Source: Acidobacteriaceae bacterium KBS 146
Lineage (GTDB): Bacteria; Acidobacteriota; Terriglobia; Terriglobales; Acidobacteriaceae
Length of the DNA stretch: 64,000 nucleotides
Direction of reading: 5' to 3'
NCBI GenBank assembly: GCA_000688615.1
Contig: JHVA01000001.1
Span: forward strand, 1,860,001-1,924,000
Part shown: positions 8,251-16,837 of the stretch, in pieces
Numbering within the stretch: the first letter of the stretch is position 1
How the letters are laid out: each line of letters starts with the position of its first letter
The notes under the pieces: model-generated
What the model was told of the DNA's origin: nothing
Seen by the model: the letters and a program-made list of their open reading frames with translations, nothing else
Databases searched by the model: none
Program-made: the position numbers and the translations under genes

Positions 8251-9232
8251 ATTGCGGATTCGTGGGGGAGATGGTTCCTGAACTTCCTGAGCCTGAGCCG
8301 CCAGATGGGGCGGGCGAAGGTGTGGAACTGAAGGGCGAAGAGTTGGTTGGGGAGCTTCCTCCGAAGCCTGAGCCAGAGCCAGAGCCGGAAGAAGAACCGG
8401 AGCCGGAGCCGAACCCGGAGTTGACGCCGCCACCCAAGACGGCTGCCTTGGCCTTCATCTGCTCGATCCGAGGATCGTAGATGAACTCCCATGTCTGGTA
8501 GGTGGTCTGTTCGTTGAGAATCGTGATGGAGGCTCCGGAGCGAGAGCTGCCGATACCGACGATGGGTGCGCCTCCGCCGGTAAAACTGGTCGCGGATTGG
8601 CTCCCAATACCGCTCGACGAACCTGACGATCCGCTGGAAGACGAGACGGTAGCTCCGGACGCCGATGAGGAACCTGGAGTGGTGCTGGAAGATGAGCCGA
8701 GGCTGAAGCCGGAGGAAGAGCTTCCCGTTGGGCTGGAAGATCCCATGGGGCTACCGAATCCCGAAGACGACCCGGTTGAGGTTCCATTCACAGTAGAGCC
8801 GGGCTGGCCGGAAGACACCATGGAGGAGGCTGCGCCGAGGCCTCCTGCACCCCCGCCGATTCCAGCCAGAGGCTTGCCAAAGAAACCTTTTACAGTTGTT
8901 TTTGCTTCGCCAACGTGAATCAATCTCCAGTTGGGCTTACCGGTCAATGGATCGGGATACTTCTGGCGGAGAAAACGCATATTTGAGGTCTTCTCCAGCT
9001 GATCCATGGTGCCGGGATAACGTCCGAACTTGCGGTAGTAGAGTTGGATGGCGCGCACGTACTCGTTACCGCGATGGATGGACTCCACTTCCCGCTCGCG
9101 ACGGAGATTGCGTGCGACCTTGGGCGCGGCGATGCTCAACGCGAGAAATACGAGAAATACGAGAACGATCACGCCGACCAGCATGAATCCCTGTTCGCCT
9201 TCCCGCGCGGTATTTTTCTGCGTGTCCTGCAT
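8249..9232 (-). CDS. Type II/IV pseudopilin (GspG-like) with Ser/Gly-rich low-complexity tail
   Basis: Pilin-like subunit for the assembly machinery encoded upstream. From the ATG at 9232 (residue 50 of the longer open frame) the product has a short leader ending at EGEQGF, then the hydrophobic MLVGVIVLVFLVFLALSIAA helix. The leader is a prepilin-peptidase-type G-F site, although the usual Glu at +5 is replaced in a GFMLVG context. A GspG-like segment follows (YVRAIQLYYRKFGRYPGTMDQL). After residue ~150 the protein becomes unusually rich in Ser, Gly and Pro for over 150 residues, which ordinary GspG lacks. It is the last gene of the minus-strand cluster, 8 bp after the PilP-like gene. A minor or accessory pilin is likely; the tail has no known function. 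Confidence 0.75.
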   Translation of the reverse strand: MQDTQKNTAREGEQGFMLVGVIVLVFLVFLALSIAAPKVARNLRREREVESIHRGNEYVRAIQLYYRKFGRYPGTMDQLEKTSNMRFLRQKYPDPLTGKPNWRLIHVGEAKTTVKGFFGKPLAGIGGGAGGLGAASSMVSSGQPGSTVNGTSTGSSSGFGSPMGSSSPTGSSSSGFSLGSSSSTTPGSSSASGATVSSSSGSSGSSSGIGSQSATSFTGGGAPIVGIGSSRSGASITILNEQTTYQTWEFIYDPRIEQMKAKAAVLGGGVNSGFGSGSGSSSGSGSGSGFGGSSPTNSSPFSSTPSPAPSGGSGSGSSGTISPTNPQ

Positions 9233-9239
9233 GGTTGAC

Positions 9240-9836
9240 CTAATGGGCGATGAGTGGGAGCGACTGTCGATTGCTATTCGCCATGTCTTCGACAAGCACA
9301 GAGTTGGCCGAGACGGTAAGGATACGATAACGTCGCTGCACAATGTCCCCTTCTTCCGCCAGGAAGACATCCTCGCCATGCAGCAGAAAGACTTTGCGCT
9401 TTCCGGTCGACGAGGTCTCCGTACCGAAGAACTTGAGTTCGATCGGCGGAGGCGGCGGGGGTCCCGGTGGAGGCGTGTACACCGGCGCGGTTGTCTTCGG
9501 ACGTGCGGAGGCGATCGGCTTTGGGATCTCCACCGGCGCCGAGGTTGCTGAGAAGATGTTGCGTCCTGTCCCGGAGTAGACGAGCCGTTCGGCGACCAGC
9601 ATGGGTCCCATCCGGAGCGTCGGATCCAGCTGTGCCGAGGCGTTGCCTACATTCTTCGCCACTCCCGGAGAATGAGAGGACGACCCGGAGGACCGTGGCG
9701 GCTGCACAATGACGGGGGAGGTCGGACGAGGAGCAGAGGTGCCGTCGGAGAGCTGATAGTAGAGGATTCCGCCTGCCAGGAGGAGGAAGACTGCCACAAC
9801 GAGCGCTTTCTTCTGGGTATCGGGCGTGAGCTTCAT
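9240..9836 (-). CDS. PilP/GspC-like pilus assembly protein
   Basis: Bitopic inner-membrane protein of 198 residues with one N-terminal membrane segment (ALVVAVFLLLAGGILYY), then a Pro/Ser-rich periplasmic linker (including PPPGPPPPPP). A small C-terminal beta domain follows (IELKFFGTETSSTGKRKVFL, then GDIVQRRYRILTV). The domain resembles the homology region of PilP/GspC proteins, which link the inner-membrane PilN-PilO complex to the outer-membrane secretin. Position immediately after pilO with a 4-bp ATGA overlap supports this. PilP is normally a lipoprotein; here a transmembrane anchor replaces the lipobox. No secretin gene follows it. Confidence 0.7.
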   Translation of the reverse strand: MKLTPDTQKKALVVAVFLLLAGGILYYQLSDGTSAPRPTSPVIVQPPRSSGSSSHSPGVAKNVGNASAQLDPTLRMGPMLVAERLVYSGTGRNIFSATSAPVEIPKPIASARPKTTAPVYTPPPGPPPPPPIELKFFGTETSSTGKRKVFLLHGEDVFLAEEGDIVQRRYRILTVSANSVLVEDMANSNRQSLPLIAH

Positions 9837-10507
9837 CGAGCGCCACCCCCGTTTGAGGTATCGGATGCGCTCGTATTCCGCGAACCGACAGGAGGCGCCG
9901 GGCTCTTTCCGGGTCGCAGATATGTCGTTAATGCCAGACGCAGACCGACCATGCCGGTCTCTTGTCCCGTCAACGTCACGCCACGGATCAGGAAGAAGAT
10001 CTTGTCGCGCTCGAGCGAGTTGATGAAGAGAACCAGCGGACGATAATCTCCGTTAAGACTGGCGTCCATGCGAACTTCGGTGAGCGCTCCCGTAGCGCTA
10101 TCGAGCATGGGTGAATCCGCGTACTGCACCCGGGTGAGCTTCACTCCTTGCTGCTTCGCGAGCGCGCCCAACTCCGCCACAACTTCGGAGTAAGCGGACG
10201 GCAGACGCTTTGCATAGAACCCATCAGCATCTGCTGTAGCGGTCGTGAGTTTGCGATCAAGTCCTTCGAGAGGCTTGGTGGCGATCTCGGCGGTCTTCAT
10301 TGCGACGGTCTGCTGCTCGAGGGCCTGCGGGCTCTGACTGCTGGCCGTGTTCCATGCCAGAGCCATCTGGACCAGCAGATATAGATTGACCAGCACGAGC
10401 AGGACAATGCCGGCGTAATAGAGATTCGACCGCGTCATCTGGACGCGTGCTTTTTGGGAAAAGCTCTGCACGTTTGCGCTGAGGGCTGGCTTTGTGGCTG
10501 TCGTCAT
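9833..10507 (-). CDS. pilO: PilO-like type IV pilus inner-membrane alignment protein
   Basis: Bitopic inner-membrane protein (224 aa) with one membrane helix near residues 28-48 (NLYYAGIVLLVLVNLYLLV), a periplasmic coiled-coil and a ferredoxin-like C-terminal domain (DGDYRPLVLFINSLERDKIFF region). In type IV pili, PilO pairs with PilN to form the periplasmic alignment ring. Its start overlaps the end of pilN by 4 bp and its end overlaps the next gene by 4 bp, indicating translational coupling. The call depends on gene order as well as sequence, because this family is poorly conserved; GspM is the equivalent in secretion systems. Confidence 0.75.
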   Translation of the reverse strand: MTTATKPALSANVQSFSQKARVQMTRSNLYYAGIVLLVLVNLYLLVQMALAWNTASSQSPQALEQQTVAMKTAEIATKPLEGLDRKLTTATADADGFYAKRLPSAYSEVVAELGALAKQQGVKLTRVQYADSPMLDSATGALTEVRMDASLNGDYRPLVLFINSLERDKIFFLIRGVTLTGQETGMVGLRLALTTYLRPGKSPAPPVGSRNTSASDTSNGGGAR

Positions 10508-11241
10508 GGCCGAGCCCCCGGTTGTGGTTTTCGTGTTCGAGGCGACGCCGACGCGTGCCGTCCCGGTGTGCTCGATGGTGCCGAGATCTTCGGGTGCGCC
10601 GCTCCATCCTGTGCCGTGGAGCTTGCCTTTGTGGTGGAAGCTGTCGCTTCGGGTAGCGGGTTGTAGCCGCTGAAGATCTCAAACTCGACGGCCCCAGGCG
10701 CGGAGGGGGAGAACCCCATATTCTTTCCCTCCTGGGCCAGCGTTGATTCTCCCGCAAGACGGGGAGCGATAAAACGCTGCGACTTTTCGAGATTTCTGAT
10801 CAACTCCACTGCCCTCTCACGCTCGCCGCTAACGCGCAAACGTATGTTGACGTCACCAGATTTGGTCGTTGCGGGCTCGATGCTGGTGACCTGGACACCT
10901 GCGGGAAGAACCCGCTCAAGGTCCATCATGACAGCAGTCCAACTAAAGCTCTTCTTTGCGAACACTTCGTTGAGAAAACGGCTGCGTTCCAGAACGGCCA
11001 TATTTTGCGGCTGCCGCATCCGGGCTTCGTTTTGTTGCCGCACATTCTGGAATCCGAGGGTCTTTGCCTTCAGGATGTTCATCTGCGCTTCAGCCTGACG
11101 CGCTTTCGCATTCAGAAAGTGCAGCGCCACGCCGAAAATTATGGCAAGGAGCAGCAACGCAGCAGCGATGAGCCGAAGCCTGGCATAGAGGGGTCGCAGC
11201 TCGACAAATGGACGCGTTGCAAGATTGACTGAGATTTGCAT
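10504..11241 (-). CDS. pilN: PilN-like type IV pilus assembly protein
   Basis: Inner-membrane protein (245 aa) that connects cytoplasmic PilM to PilO. The N-terminal SVNLATRPF motif is the conserved PilN peptide that binds PilM (usually written I-N-L-L). It is followed by a membrane helix (LRLIAAALLLLAIIFGVAL), a coiled coil and a periplasmic domain (LPAGVQVTSIEPATTKSGDV). The last ~50 residues are Ser/Thr/Pro-rich and look disordered. The stop/start junction with pilM overlaps by one base. Confidence is high because of the conserved N-terminal peptide and the gene order pilM-pilN-pilO. Confidence 0.82.
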   Translation of the reverse strand: MQISVNLATRPFVELRPLYARLRLIAAALLLLAIIFGVALHFLNAKARQAEAQMNILKAKTLGFQNVRQQNEARMRQPQNMAVLERSRFLNEVFAKKSFSWTAVMMDLERVLPAGVQVTSIEPATTKSGDVNIRLRVSGERERAVELIRNLEKSQRFIAPRLAGESTLAQEGKNMGFSPSAPGAVEFEIFSGYNPLPEATASTTKASSTAQDGAAHPKISAPSSTPGRHASASPRTRKPQPGARP

Positions 11242-12284
11242 CAGTTTCTTAACGCTCCCCTCACCCCAGCGAGCCAGCTCCGGGGGATCTGGGTCGTGCC
11301 AACGCCAGCAGCAAGAGCTTCCGACCCCACCACTTCCCTCACATCAGCTCCACCAAAACCGTTCTCTTCGAGAATCGATTGCAACGTCTCTGCCCTGAGG
11401 GTTCCGGTAGAGAGGATCTTCTCCGGTGGATTGGCCAGTGTGTCCTCAAAATAGGCGATAGCGACGCTAACCGCCTGGGCTATCTCCCTGCCAGCCATAG
11501 CGGCTTCCGCAGAGGCGAGCACCTGTTGCTGGATGGCTGCTTCCACGGAAATGCGAGCGTCTCCTGACTGAGTGTCCTGCATACGAAAGGGCACATCTTG
11601 TTCCGGTAACACGGGGAGTTCATCGGCCAGTTCCAGAAAGCGATGGAGCAAGAGTACGCCTGCCTGCACAATCGCCGTCGTAATTCCCTCGCGCCCGGCG
11701 TTGACGACGAGAACGGGAGCCGCCTGCTCCTCGAGGCAGGCCAGCGCCGCAAGCGTGCTGGTGAGTACGGCGCCGGGAGTGTAGCCTGCGGCTACGACCG
11801 CTCCTTCATACTCCTCTAAGATCTCACGCGGCATCGCAACTGCCAGAACACGGAGCCCGCTCTTCCCCGTAGACATGACTTGATAGCTGAGGGCAGCGTG
11901 ATCCACATCGAACGGCAACAGCTTCTTCAGCCGGAACCGAATCACGCCAATCGCCTCTGCCGGTTTGGCCGGCAACGCGTCAAACTCCAGCAGTAATACT
12001 CGTGCCGTCGCGTCGGGAACGATCAGGGTCACTGGCTGACCTCGATCTCCGGCGCGCGTACTAACCTTGTCGAGAGCTCCGCGGAGCGCAGCAACCACGA
12101 GGTTCCTGTCGAGAAGATTACCGGGCTTGAGGCCTACCGCGAGCGCGGTGTGGTCCAGCGGGCTTGCTGCTACCGCTTTCAGGACAGCGGTGGCGTCTTC
12201 AGCTCTGGCAGCTACGACACCATCCGGTCTCAGCTCAACCGCGAGTCGCGGTCGCGAGCCCAATGCTTTCGGGAAAATCTCCAT
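11241..12284 (-). CDS. pilM: PilM-like actin-fold pilus assembly protein
   Basis: Cytoplasmic actin-like ATP-binding protein (347 aa) that docks the PilN N-terminus and organises the inner-membrane platform. The N-terminal domain begins PRLAVELRPDGVVAAR. VTLIVPDATARVLLLEFDAL and FRLKKLLPFDVDHAALSY are recognisable PilM segments, and ALACLEEQAAPVLVVNAGRE marks the second actin subdomain. The family's usual N-terminal DIG-type phosphate motif is weak here (ELRPDG), so nucleotide binding is uncertain. It starts 47 bp after the GspE/PilB gene and overlaps pilN by one base. Confidence 0.8.
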   Translation of the reverse strand: MEIFPKALGSRPRLAVELRPDGVVAARAEDATAVLKAVAASPLDHTALAVGLKPGNLLDRNLVVAALRGALDKVSTRAGDRGQPVTLIVPDATARVLLLEFDALPAKPAEAIGVIRFRLKKLLPFDVDHAALSYQVMSTGKSGLRVLAVAMPREILEEYEGAVVAAGYTPGAVLTSTLAALACLEEQAAPVLVVNAGREGITTAIVQAGVLLLHRFLELADELPVLPEQDVPFRMQDTQSGDARISVEAAIQQQVLASAEAAMAGREIAQAVSVAIAYFEDTLANPPEKILSTGTLRAETLQSILEENGFGGADVREVVGSEALAAGVGTTQIPRSWLAGVRGALRN

Positions 12285-12331
12285 TGCGTCTCAGCTTACC
12301 TTGTTCTTCATTCTGCTCGTTGCACCTGAGA

Positions 12332-13966
12332 CTAACGTCCCGCTTCGATGAAGGTTACCTTATTGATCTCTTTGAGCGTAGTGATGCCGTCCCGAACCCG
12401 CTCGAGGGCAGAGTCGCGAAGGAATGCCATGCCTTTGTCCCGGGCTTTTTTGCGAATCTCACTGCCAGGCTTTTTCGCCAGGAGCATCTCTCGAATCTCG
12501 TCATCGAGCTCCAGCAGCTCATGGATTGCCGACCGCCCGCGATACCCGGTGCCACCGCATTCGATGCAACCCGCCCCTTCACGAAAGCGGAAGTTGCGCC
12601 ATTCGTCGAGATCGAGTCCGCTCGCGACAAGTTCCTCGTCAGAATAGCGGACCTCACGTACGCAAAAATCGCAGACTTGCCGGACCAGCCGCTGCGCAAG
12701 GATGCAGTTCAGAGCTGACACGAAGTTATACGGTTCCACTCCCATGTTCAGAAAGCGTCCCAGAACGTCGACCACGTTGTTCGCGTGCACTGTCGTGAAG
12801 ACTAGGTGGCCAGTCAAGGCCGAGTTGATGGCGATCTGTGCTGTTTCAGCATCGCGGATCTCACCGACAAGAATTTTGTCCGGGTCGTGACGCAGAATGG
12901 AACGAAGGCCGCGTGCAAAGGTGAGGCCTTTCTTCTCATTAACGGGAATCTGAGTGATGCCGCGAATCTGATACTCGACTGGATCTTCGATGGTGATGAT
13001 CTTGTCTTCTTCGCTTTTAATCTCGTTCAGCGCGGCGTAGAGCGTGGTCGTCTTGCCGGAGCCGGTGGGCCCGGTTACCAGCACCATTCCGTAAGGCTCC
13101 TTGATGTAGCGGCGAAACCGCTCAAGGTCCCGCGCTGCAAAGCCGACGACATCGAGCGAGAGCTTTTTGAACTTCTCGCTCATCGACTCTTTATCGAGTA
13201 CACGAAGTACGGCATTTTCGCCATGGACCGTCGGCATGATGGAGACGCGAAAGTCGATGAGCCTTCCCTTGTACCGTACGCGGAAGCGGCCGTCCTGAGG
13301 AACGCGGCGCTCGGCGATGTCGAGCTCGCTCATGACCTTGATGCGGGAGAGGATCGTCTGATGATGCTCCCGCGCGATTGGCGCCATGGCCTGCTGCAGG
13401 ACACCGTCGATGCGGTACTTGACCAGGAGAGAATCATCGAAAGTTTCAAGGTGAATATCGGATGCGCGGCGCTCAAGCGCAGTGAAGATAGTCGTATCCA
13501 CCAGGCGGATGATCGGCGAGATATCGTCTTCGCTGGTCAGTCGCTCAATGGAGATGTTCTCATCGGCATTCTCTTCGCTCGATAAGACATCGAAGGCGAG
13601 TCCTTCTGTTGCTTCTTCCAACACGCGTTGCGATTGCTCAGTCTTTTTGAGTAGCTCCGTGATCTGCGAAAGAGTCGCGACTCGGGTGACCAGCCGCATT
13701 CCAAGGAGGCCGGCAATCTCATCGAGCACCATCAGCCGGGATGGATCCGACACGGCGATGGCGAGACGCGACCCAACCTGCTCCAGCGGAACGAAGTTGT
13801 ACCGGAACATCATGTCCACGGGGACACGCTTGAAGAGGTCGTGCTGGATCTTGAAGTTTTTGAGGTCAATGAAGTCGGCATGGTATCTTCGCGCGAGAGC
13901 TTGTGCACGCTCGAGTTCATCTATTCCCAGATCACTGACTGGGATCGCCAGCGGAAGATTTGCCAT
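12332..13966 (-). CDS. GspE/PilB-type secretion/pilus assembly ATPase
   Basis: Hexameric cytoplasmic ATPase powering pilin or pseudopilin polymerisation. Its 544 residues comprise an N-terminal T2SSE_N domain (~1-140) and the ATPase core. The core has Walker A GPTGSGKTTTLY, an Asp-box (EEDKIITIEDPVEY), Walker B (DKILVGEIRDAETAQI) and a His-box (LVFTTVHANN). A tetracysteine metal-binding element is visible: CDFC and, 30 residues on, CIECGG. The C-terminus is a short helical extension. It is the first gene of the tight pilM-pilN-pilO group. PilB and GspE cannot be separated confidently by sequence; PilMNO neighbours favour a type IV pilus. Confidence 0.93.
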   Translation of the reverse strand: MANLPLAIPVSDLGIDELERAQALARRYHADFIDLKNFKIQHDLFKRVPVDMMFRYNFVPLEQVGSRLAIAVSDPSRLMVLDEIAGLLGMRLVTRVATLSQITELLKKTEQSQRVLEEATEGLAFDVLSSEENADENISIERLTSEDDISPIIRLVDTTIFTALERRASDIHLETFDDSLLVKYRIDGVLQQAMAPIAREHHQTILSRIKVMSELDIAERRVPQDGRFRVRYKGRLIDFRVSIMPTVHGENAVLRVLDKESMSEKFKKLSLDVVGFAARDLERFRRYIKEPYGMVLVTGPTGSGKTTTLYAALNEIKSEEDKIITIEDPVEYQIRGITQIPVNEKKGLTFARGLRSILRHDPDKILVGEIRDAETAQIAINSALTGHLVFTTVHANNVVDVLGRFLNMGVEPYNFVSALNCILAQRLVRQVCDFCVREVRYSDEELVASGLDLDEWRNFRFREGAGCIECGGTGYRGRSAIHELLELDDEIREMLLAKKPGSEIRKKARDKGMAFLRDSALERVRDGITTLKEINKVTFIEAGR

Positions 13967-14198
13967 ACCTTGTAAGACTCCTATGCCTTGGGAAGCGTCA
14001 CCCCCGAGACGCCGGGTGGCGATTTTGAAACCCTTTTCTTTGTAACGACAACCATCTATATTGATGGCTGCTACCCCGGCCCCTTCTCGATATCCGGCTT
14101 TTAGAGCTTCCCCCTAATTCTTTAATGGTACTATCCCGGCCACCCCGCTTTTCTGAAGTAATTCGATCCTGAAGATTCGATCTCCGGAGGATTGCAAC

Positions 14199-14759
14199 AT
14201 GAGCGATGCCGCACCCACTATCTCCAACTTCGCCCACCGGACCCTCAATTGGTCCATCACCCTCAGTATCCTGCTCATTCTGGCGGGTTTCTTCACGCTG
14301 CTGATCCCATTTGTGGGAGGTATCGGGATCACGCTCTTTGTCGGCTGGGCGCTGATTCTGAGCGGAGTGACGCATCTGGTCTTCGCCTGGAAGGGCCACA
14401 CCACCGGTACCCGCATCTGGGAACTGCTGGTGGGTTTAGCCTATCTTTTTGCCGGATTCTATCTGGTCGTCCACCCGGTGGCGGGACTTGTCTCTCTCAC
14501 GCTTCTGCTCGCTATCTACCTGTTTTTCGAGGGGATATTTGAAGTGGTTGCGTTCTTTCAGGTGCGTTCCCGGGAGGGCTCCGGCTGGCTTCTGTTTGAC
14601 GGCCTAATCACCCTTTTGCTGGCCATCATGATCTGGCGACAGTGGCCTTTCAGCACCGTATGGGCAATTGGCACCCTCGTTGGCATCAGCATGCTCTTCA
14701 GCGGCTTCTCGCGCCTTATGCTCTCGCTGGGGGCCAAACGGGTTTTGAAGGCGTTCTGA
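14199..14759 (+). CDS. HdeD-family membrane protein (DUF308)
   Basis: Small polytopic inner-membrane protein (186 aa) with six predicted helices arranged as three pairs of repeats. Examples are ILLILAGFFTLLIPFVGGIG, LFVGWALILSGVTHLVFAW and LLVGLAYLFAGFYLVVHP. This duplicated pattern is diagnostic of the HdeD/DUF308 family, associated in E. coli with acid resistance but of unknown molecular function. A consensus GGAGG lies about 7 nt before the ATG at 14199. It is transcribed against the flanking pilus genes and so interrupts that cluster. Relevance to pilus assembly is not evident. Confidence 0.88.
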   Translation: MSDAAPTISNFAHRTLNWSITLSILLILAGFFTLLIPFVGGIGITLFVGWALILSGVTHLVFAWKGHTTGTRIWELLVGLAYLFAGFYLVVHPVAGLVSLTLLLAIYLFFEGIFEVVAFFQVRSREGSGWLLFDGLITLLLAIMIWRQWPFSTVWAIGTLVGISMLFSGFSRLMLSLGAKRVLKAF

Positions 14760-14783
14760 GAACAGTGAATCGTCTCTGAGAGG

Positions 14784-15446
14784 CTACTCTCCAGATGCGC
14801 TGAGAGACTGAATTAAGGCATCGGCCTGCGCGATCGATCCATCGAGGCTGGTCAAGAGCACATCTACGTCGGTTGAGATCTTTGCCGAGGTTCCCTTGAG
14901 AGAGCCTATGGCTCGGGCGTTGAGGTTGTGTTTAAGAAAGATAACCTGGTCATGGAAGGCAGCGATGACGGGGGTCATGCGAGCCTCGGTCAGACGCATC
15001 GACTTAAGGTAGCCAGCCTCCTGCAGCCGGGACCGGCGCAGCATATCCGTCGACTGCTGCTTTAGTTTGCGATTTTCCATTCCATCGATCTCCTTCTGCC
15101 ACTCTTTGAAGAGATCGTTGGAGACCTTGTCGATGGAATCAATGCGGTCGTGCAGCTTTTTTGCGGAGTCGTTGGCCTTTTCATACTCGCTATTCAACTT
15201 TTTGTAGTTCTTCTCAAGCTGGCCCCCCTGAAATCCGGTAAGTTCCTGAAACGACTCCATCGTCGTCTTGATCTGTTCCTTGGCCTGCTGTTGATCCTTC
15301 TTCGACTCCTTCACGCGCGAAACCAGGATGTCGCGCTTTTCCTTCCCGAGGGTAGCCATCGCCTTGTAATAGGTTCGTGTGCAGCCAAGAGATAAGAAAA
15401 GGAGTGCGCAAACACCGGCGCAGAAAGCTTTGCGAGCAGACATCAT
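14784..15446 (-). CDS. DUF2959-family lipoprotein
   Basis: Predicted lipoprotein (220 aa): signal peptide AFCAGVCALLFLSLGC with lipobox Cys near residue 22. A long, almost entirely helical, charged coiled-coil region follows (YYKAMATLGKEKRDILVSRV, then heptad-like segments). The N-terminal YYxAMxxxGxxKRDILVxRV pattern matches the DUF2959 family, whose function is unknown. Start codons TTG 15449, ATG 15446 and ATG 15443 are consecutive; 15446 has GGAGAGG at a 6-nt spacing. It lies directly after the GspF/PilC gene on the same strand, 51 bp away, so it may be co-transcribed with pilus genes. Confidence 0.82.
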   Translation of the reverse strand: MMSARKAFCAGVCALLFLSLGCTRTYYKAMATLGKEKRDILVSRVKESKKDQQQAKEQIKTTMESFQELTGFQGGQLEKNYKKLNSEYEKANDSAKKLHDRIDSIDKVSNDLFKEWQKEIDGMENRKLKQQSTDMLRRSRLQEAGYLKSMRLTEARMTPVIAAFHDQVIFLKHNLNARAIGSLKGTSAKISTDVDVLLTSLDGSIAQADALIQSLSASGE

Positions 15447-15497
15447 CAATGACCTCTCCGAAGAGAAAACTTCGAATGTATCGGGGCCCGTATTTAT

Positions 15498-16697
15498 TTA
15501 GTGACCGCTCATTCCGCTTGCGCCGAGACTGAAGATGGGCAGATAAAGCGCGATCAGAATGGTTACGACGACAACACCCATAACCACAAGAATGAGCGGT
15601 TCGATCAGGCTCATCGCGGCGGTGAGGTTCGTCTGCACGTCTTCTTCGAAGAACTCCGCCACCGAGTTCAACATCTGAGGAAGCGCGCCGGTCGACTCAC
15701 CAACCTCGATCATCTCGATGGCGAGCTCCGGAAATGCCTTCGTCTGTTCGAGGCTGCGGGAGAGCCCTTTTCCTTCGCGAACGGTTCCCACAGAGCGAAG
15801 AATGGCGCTGGCAACCTGGCGGGAATCGATCGATCGGGCCGCAGTCTCAAGGGAAGGAACCAGGGGAAGTCCCCCGGTCAGCAGGGTCGACAACGTTCTG
15901 GCGAAGAGACCCACCTGATACTTCAACCATACGTCTCCGAAGACAGGTATCCCTATCCGGACACGATCAATCAACATCGCTCCCGCGTCGGTTTTGGTCC
16001 AGCGATAGAGCAGATAACCCAACGCAGCCACCACAATCGCGAAGTAGATGCCATAGTTCTGAGCATTTCTTCCAAGGTCCATCAGAAAGACAGTGAGAGA
16101 AGGCAGTGCGGTTCCCAGCTGCTCATAGAGTTGCGCGAATCGAGGGACGACAAAGGTGATGAGAAAGATGAACAGACCGATCACCATAATGATCAGCAAG
16201 GCTGGATAGATAAGGCTGGCTTTGAGCTTCTTGCGGAAGGTCAAGGAGACGCGCTGGAAGTCAAGGTAACGTTGGAGGACTTCTTCAAGGTTTCCGGATC
16301 GCTCACCCGCGAGCAGAGTCGTGGTGTAGACGAGAGGAAAACCTCCCTGCGCCTCGAATGCCTGCGAGATGGATTCACCGGTTTTCACCCGTGCCGCAAC
16401 ATCTTCCAGCTGGCCACGGAACTGGGGGATCTTCTGCCGGCGAGCCAGAAGGTCGAGCGATCCCAAAATGGGAAGACCTGCACGAATGAGGGTCAAAAAC
16501 TGCTGATTGAAGATCAGGAAGGTTTCGAGCTTTACTTTTTTGCGGCTACCGGCAAGGCTGCCGCGCGACTTTACGGAGTAGACGTAATAGCCGGCCTGGG
16601 TGAAGCGCGCATGCAGCTCCTCGGCATTGGCAGCCATGTGGGTCTGTTCCAGTACCCGCCCACGCTCATCCGCCAGCCGAACTACAAACTCGTTCAT
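15498..16697 (-). CDS. GspF/PilC-type inner-membrane platform protein
   Basis: Polytopic inner-membrane protein (399 aa) that forms the platform on which pilins or pseudopilins assemble. An N-terminal cytoplasmic domain (EFVVRLADERGRVLEQ, with the KLETFLIFNQQFLTLIRAGL motif) is followed by two tandem GspF domains. Each has the family phrase: LLAGERSGNLEEVL in the first and MIEVGESTGALPQML in the second. Three membrane helices are visible, the last near the C-terminus (LILVVMGVVVVTILIALYLP). It is the most upstream of the minus-strand assembly genes, separated from the ATPase by the DUF2959 and HdeD-like genes. Confidence 0.93.
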   Translation of the reverse strand: MNEFVVRLADERGRVLEQTHMAANAEELHARFTQAGYYVYSVKSRGSLAGSRKKVKLETFLIFNQQFLTLIRAGLPILGSLDLLARRQKIPQFRGQLEDVAARVKTGESISQAFEAQGGFPLVYTTTLLAGERSGNLEEVLQRYLDFQRVSLTFRKKLKASLIYPALLIIMVIGLFIFLITFVVPRFAQLYEQLGTALPSLTVFLMDLGRNAQNYGIYFAIVVAALGYLLYRWTKTDAGAMLIDRVRIGIPVFGDVWLKYQVGLFARTLSTLLTGGLPLVPSLETAARSIDSRQVASAILRSVGTVREGKGLSRSLEQTKAFPELAIEMIEVGESTGALPQMLNSVAEFFEEDVQTNLTAAMSLIEPLILVVMGVVVVTILIALYLPIFSLGASGMSGH

Positions 16698-16788
16698 AAA
16701 ACCAACAACCTACCCTGAATCGAATTACGACCTGTCTCGATGAAGACTGTTCCTTTTAGACGCCTGCTGAAAAGATGTTTCTATAGCA

Positions 16789-16813
16789 AAGGCCCCGGAT
16801 TCTCCGGGGCCTT
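16789..16813 (-). terminator. Terminator downstream of erpA
   Basis: A perfect 11-bp stem (AAGGCCCCGGA with TCCGGGGCCTT) with a 3-nt loop lies 25 bp past the erpA stop and about 90 bp before the GspF start. Read on the minus strand it is followed by a short T-rich run. It separates erpA from the pilus cluster. Confidence 0.7.
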
Positions 16814-16837
16814 CTCAGAATAACCTCTTGAAACGAG

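Noticed and set aside
9121-9180. Short repeated CGAGAAATACGAGAAATACGAG-like sequence
   Set aside because: It is only two or three copies inside the pilin coding sequence, encoding the hydrophobic VLVFLVFLALS helix; no array or separate repeat function.
15501-16718. 405-aa plus-strand frame opposite the GspF/PilC gene
   Set aside because: Complement shadow of a gene with clear GspF motifs.
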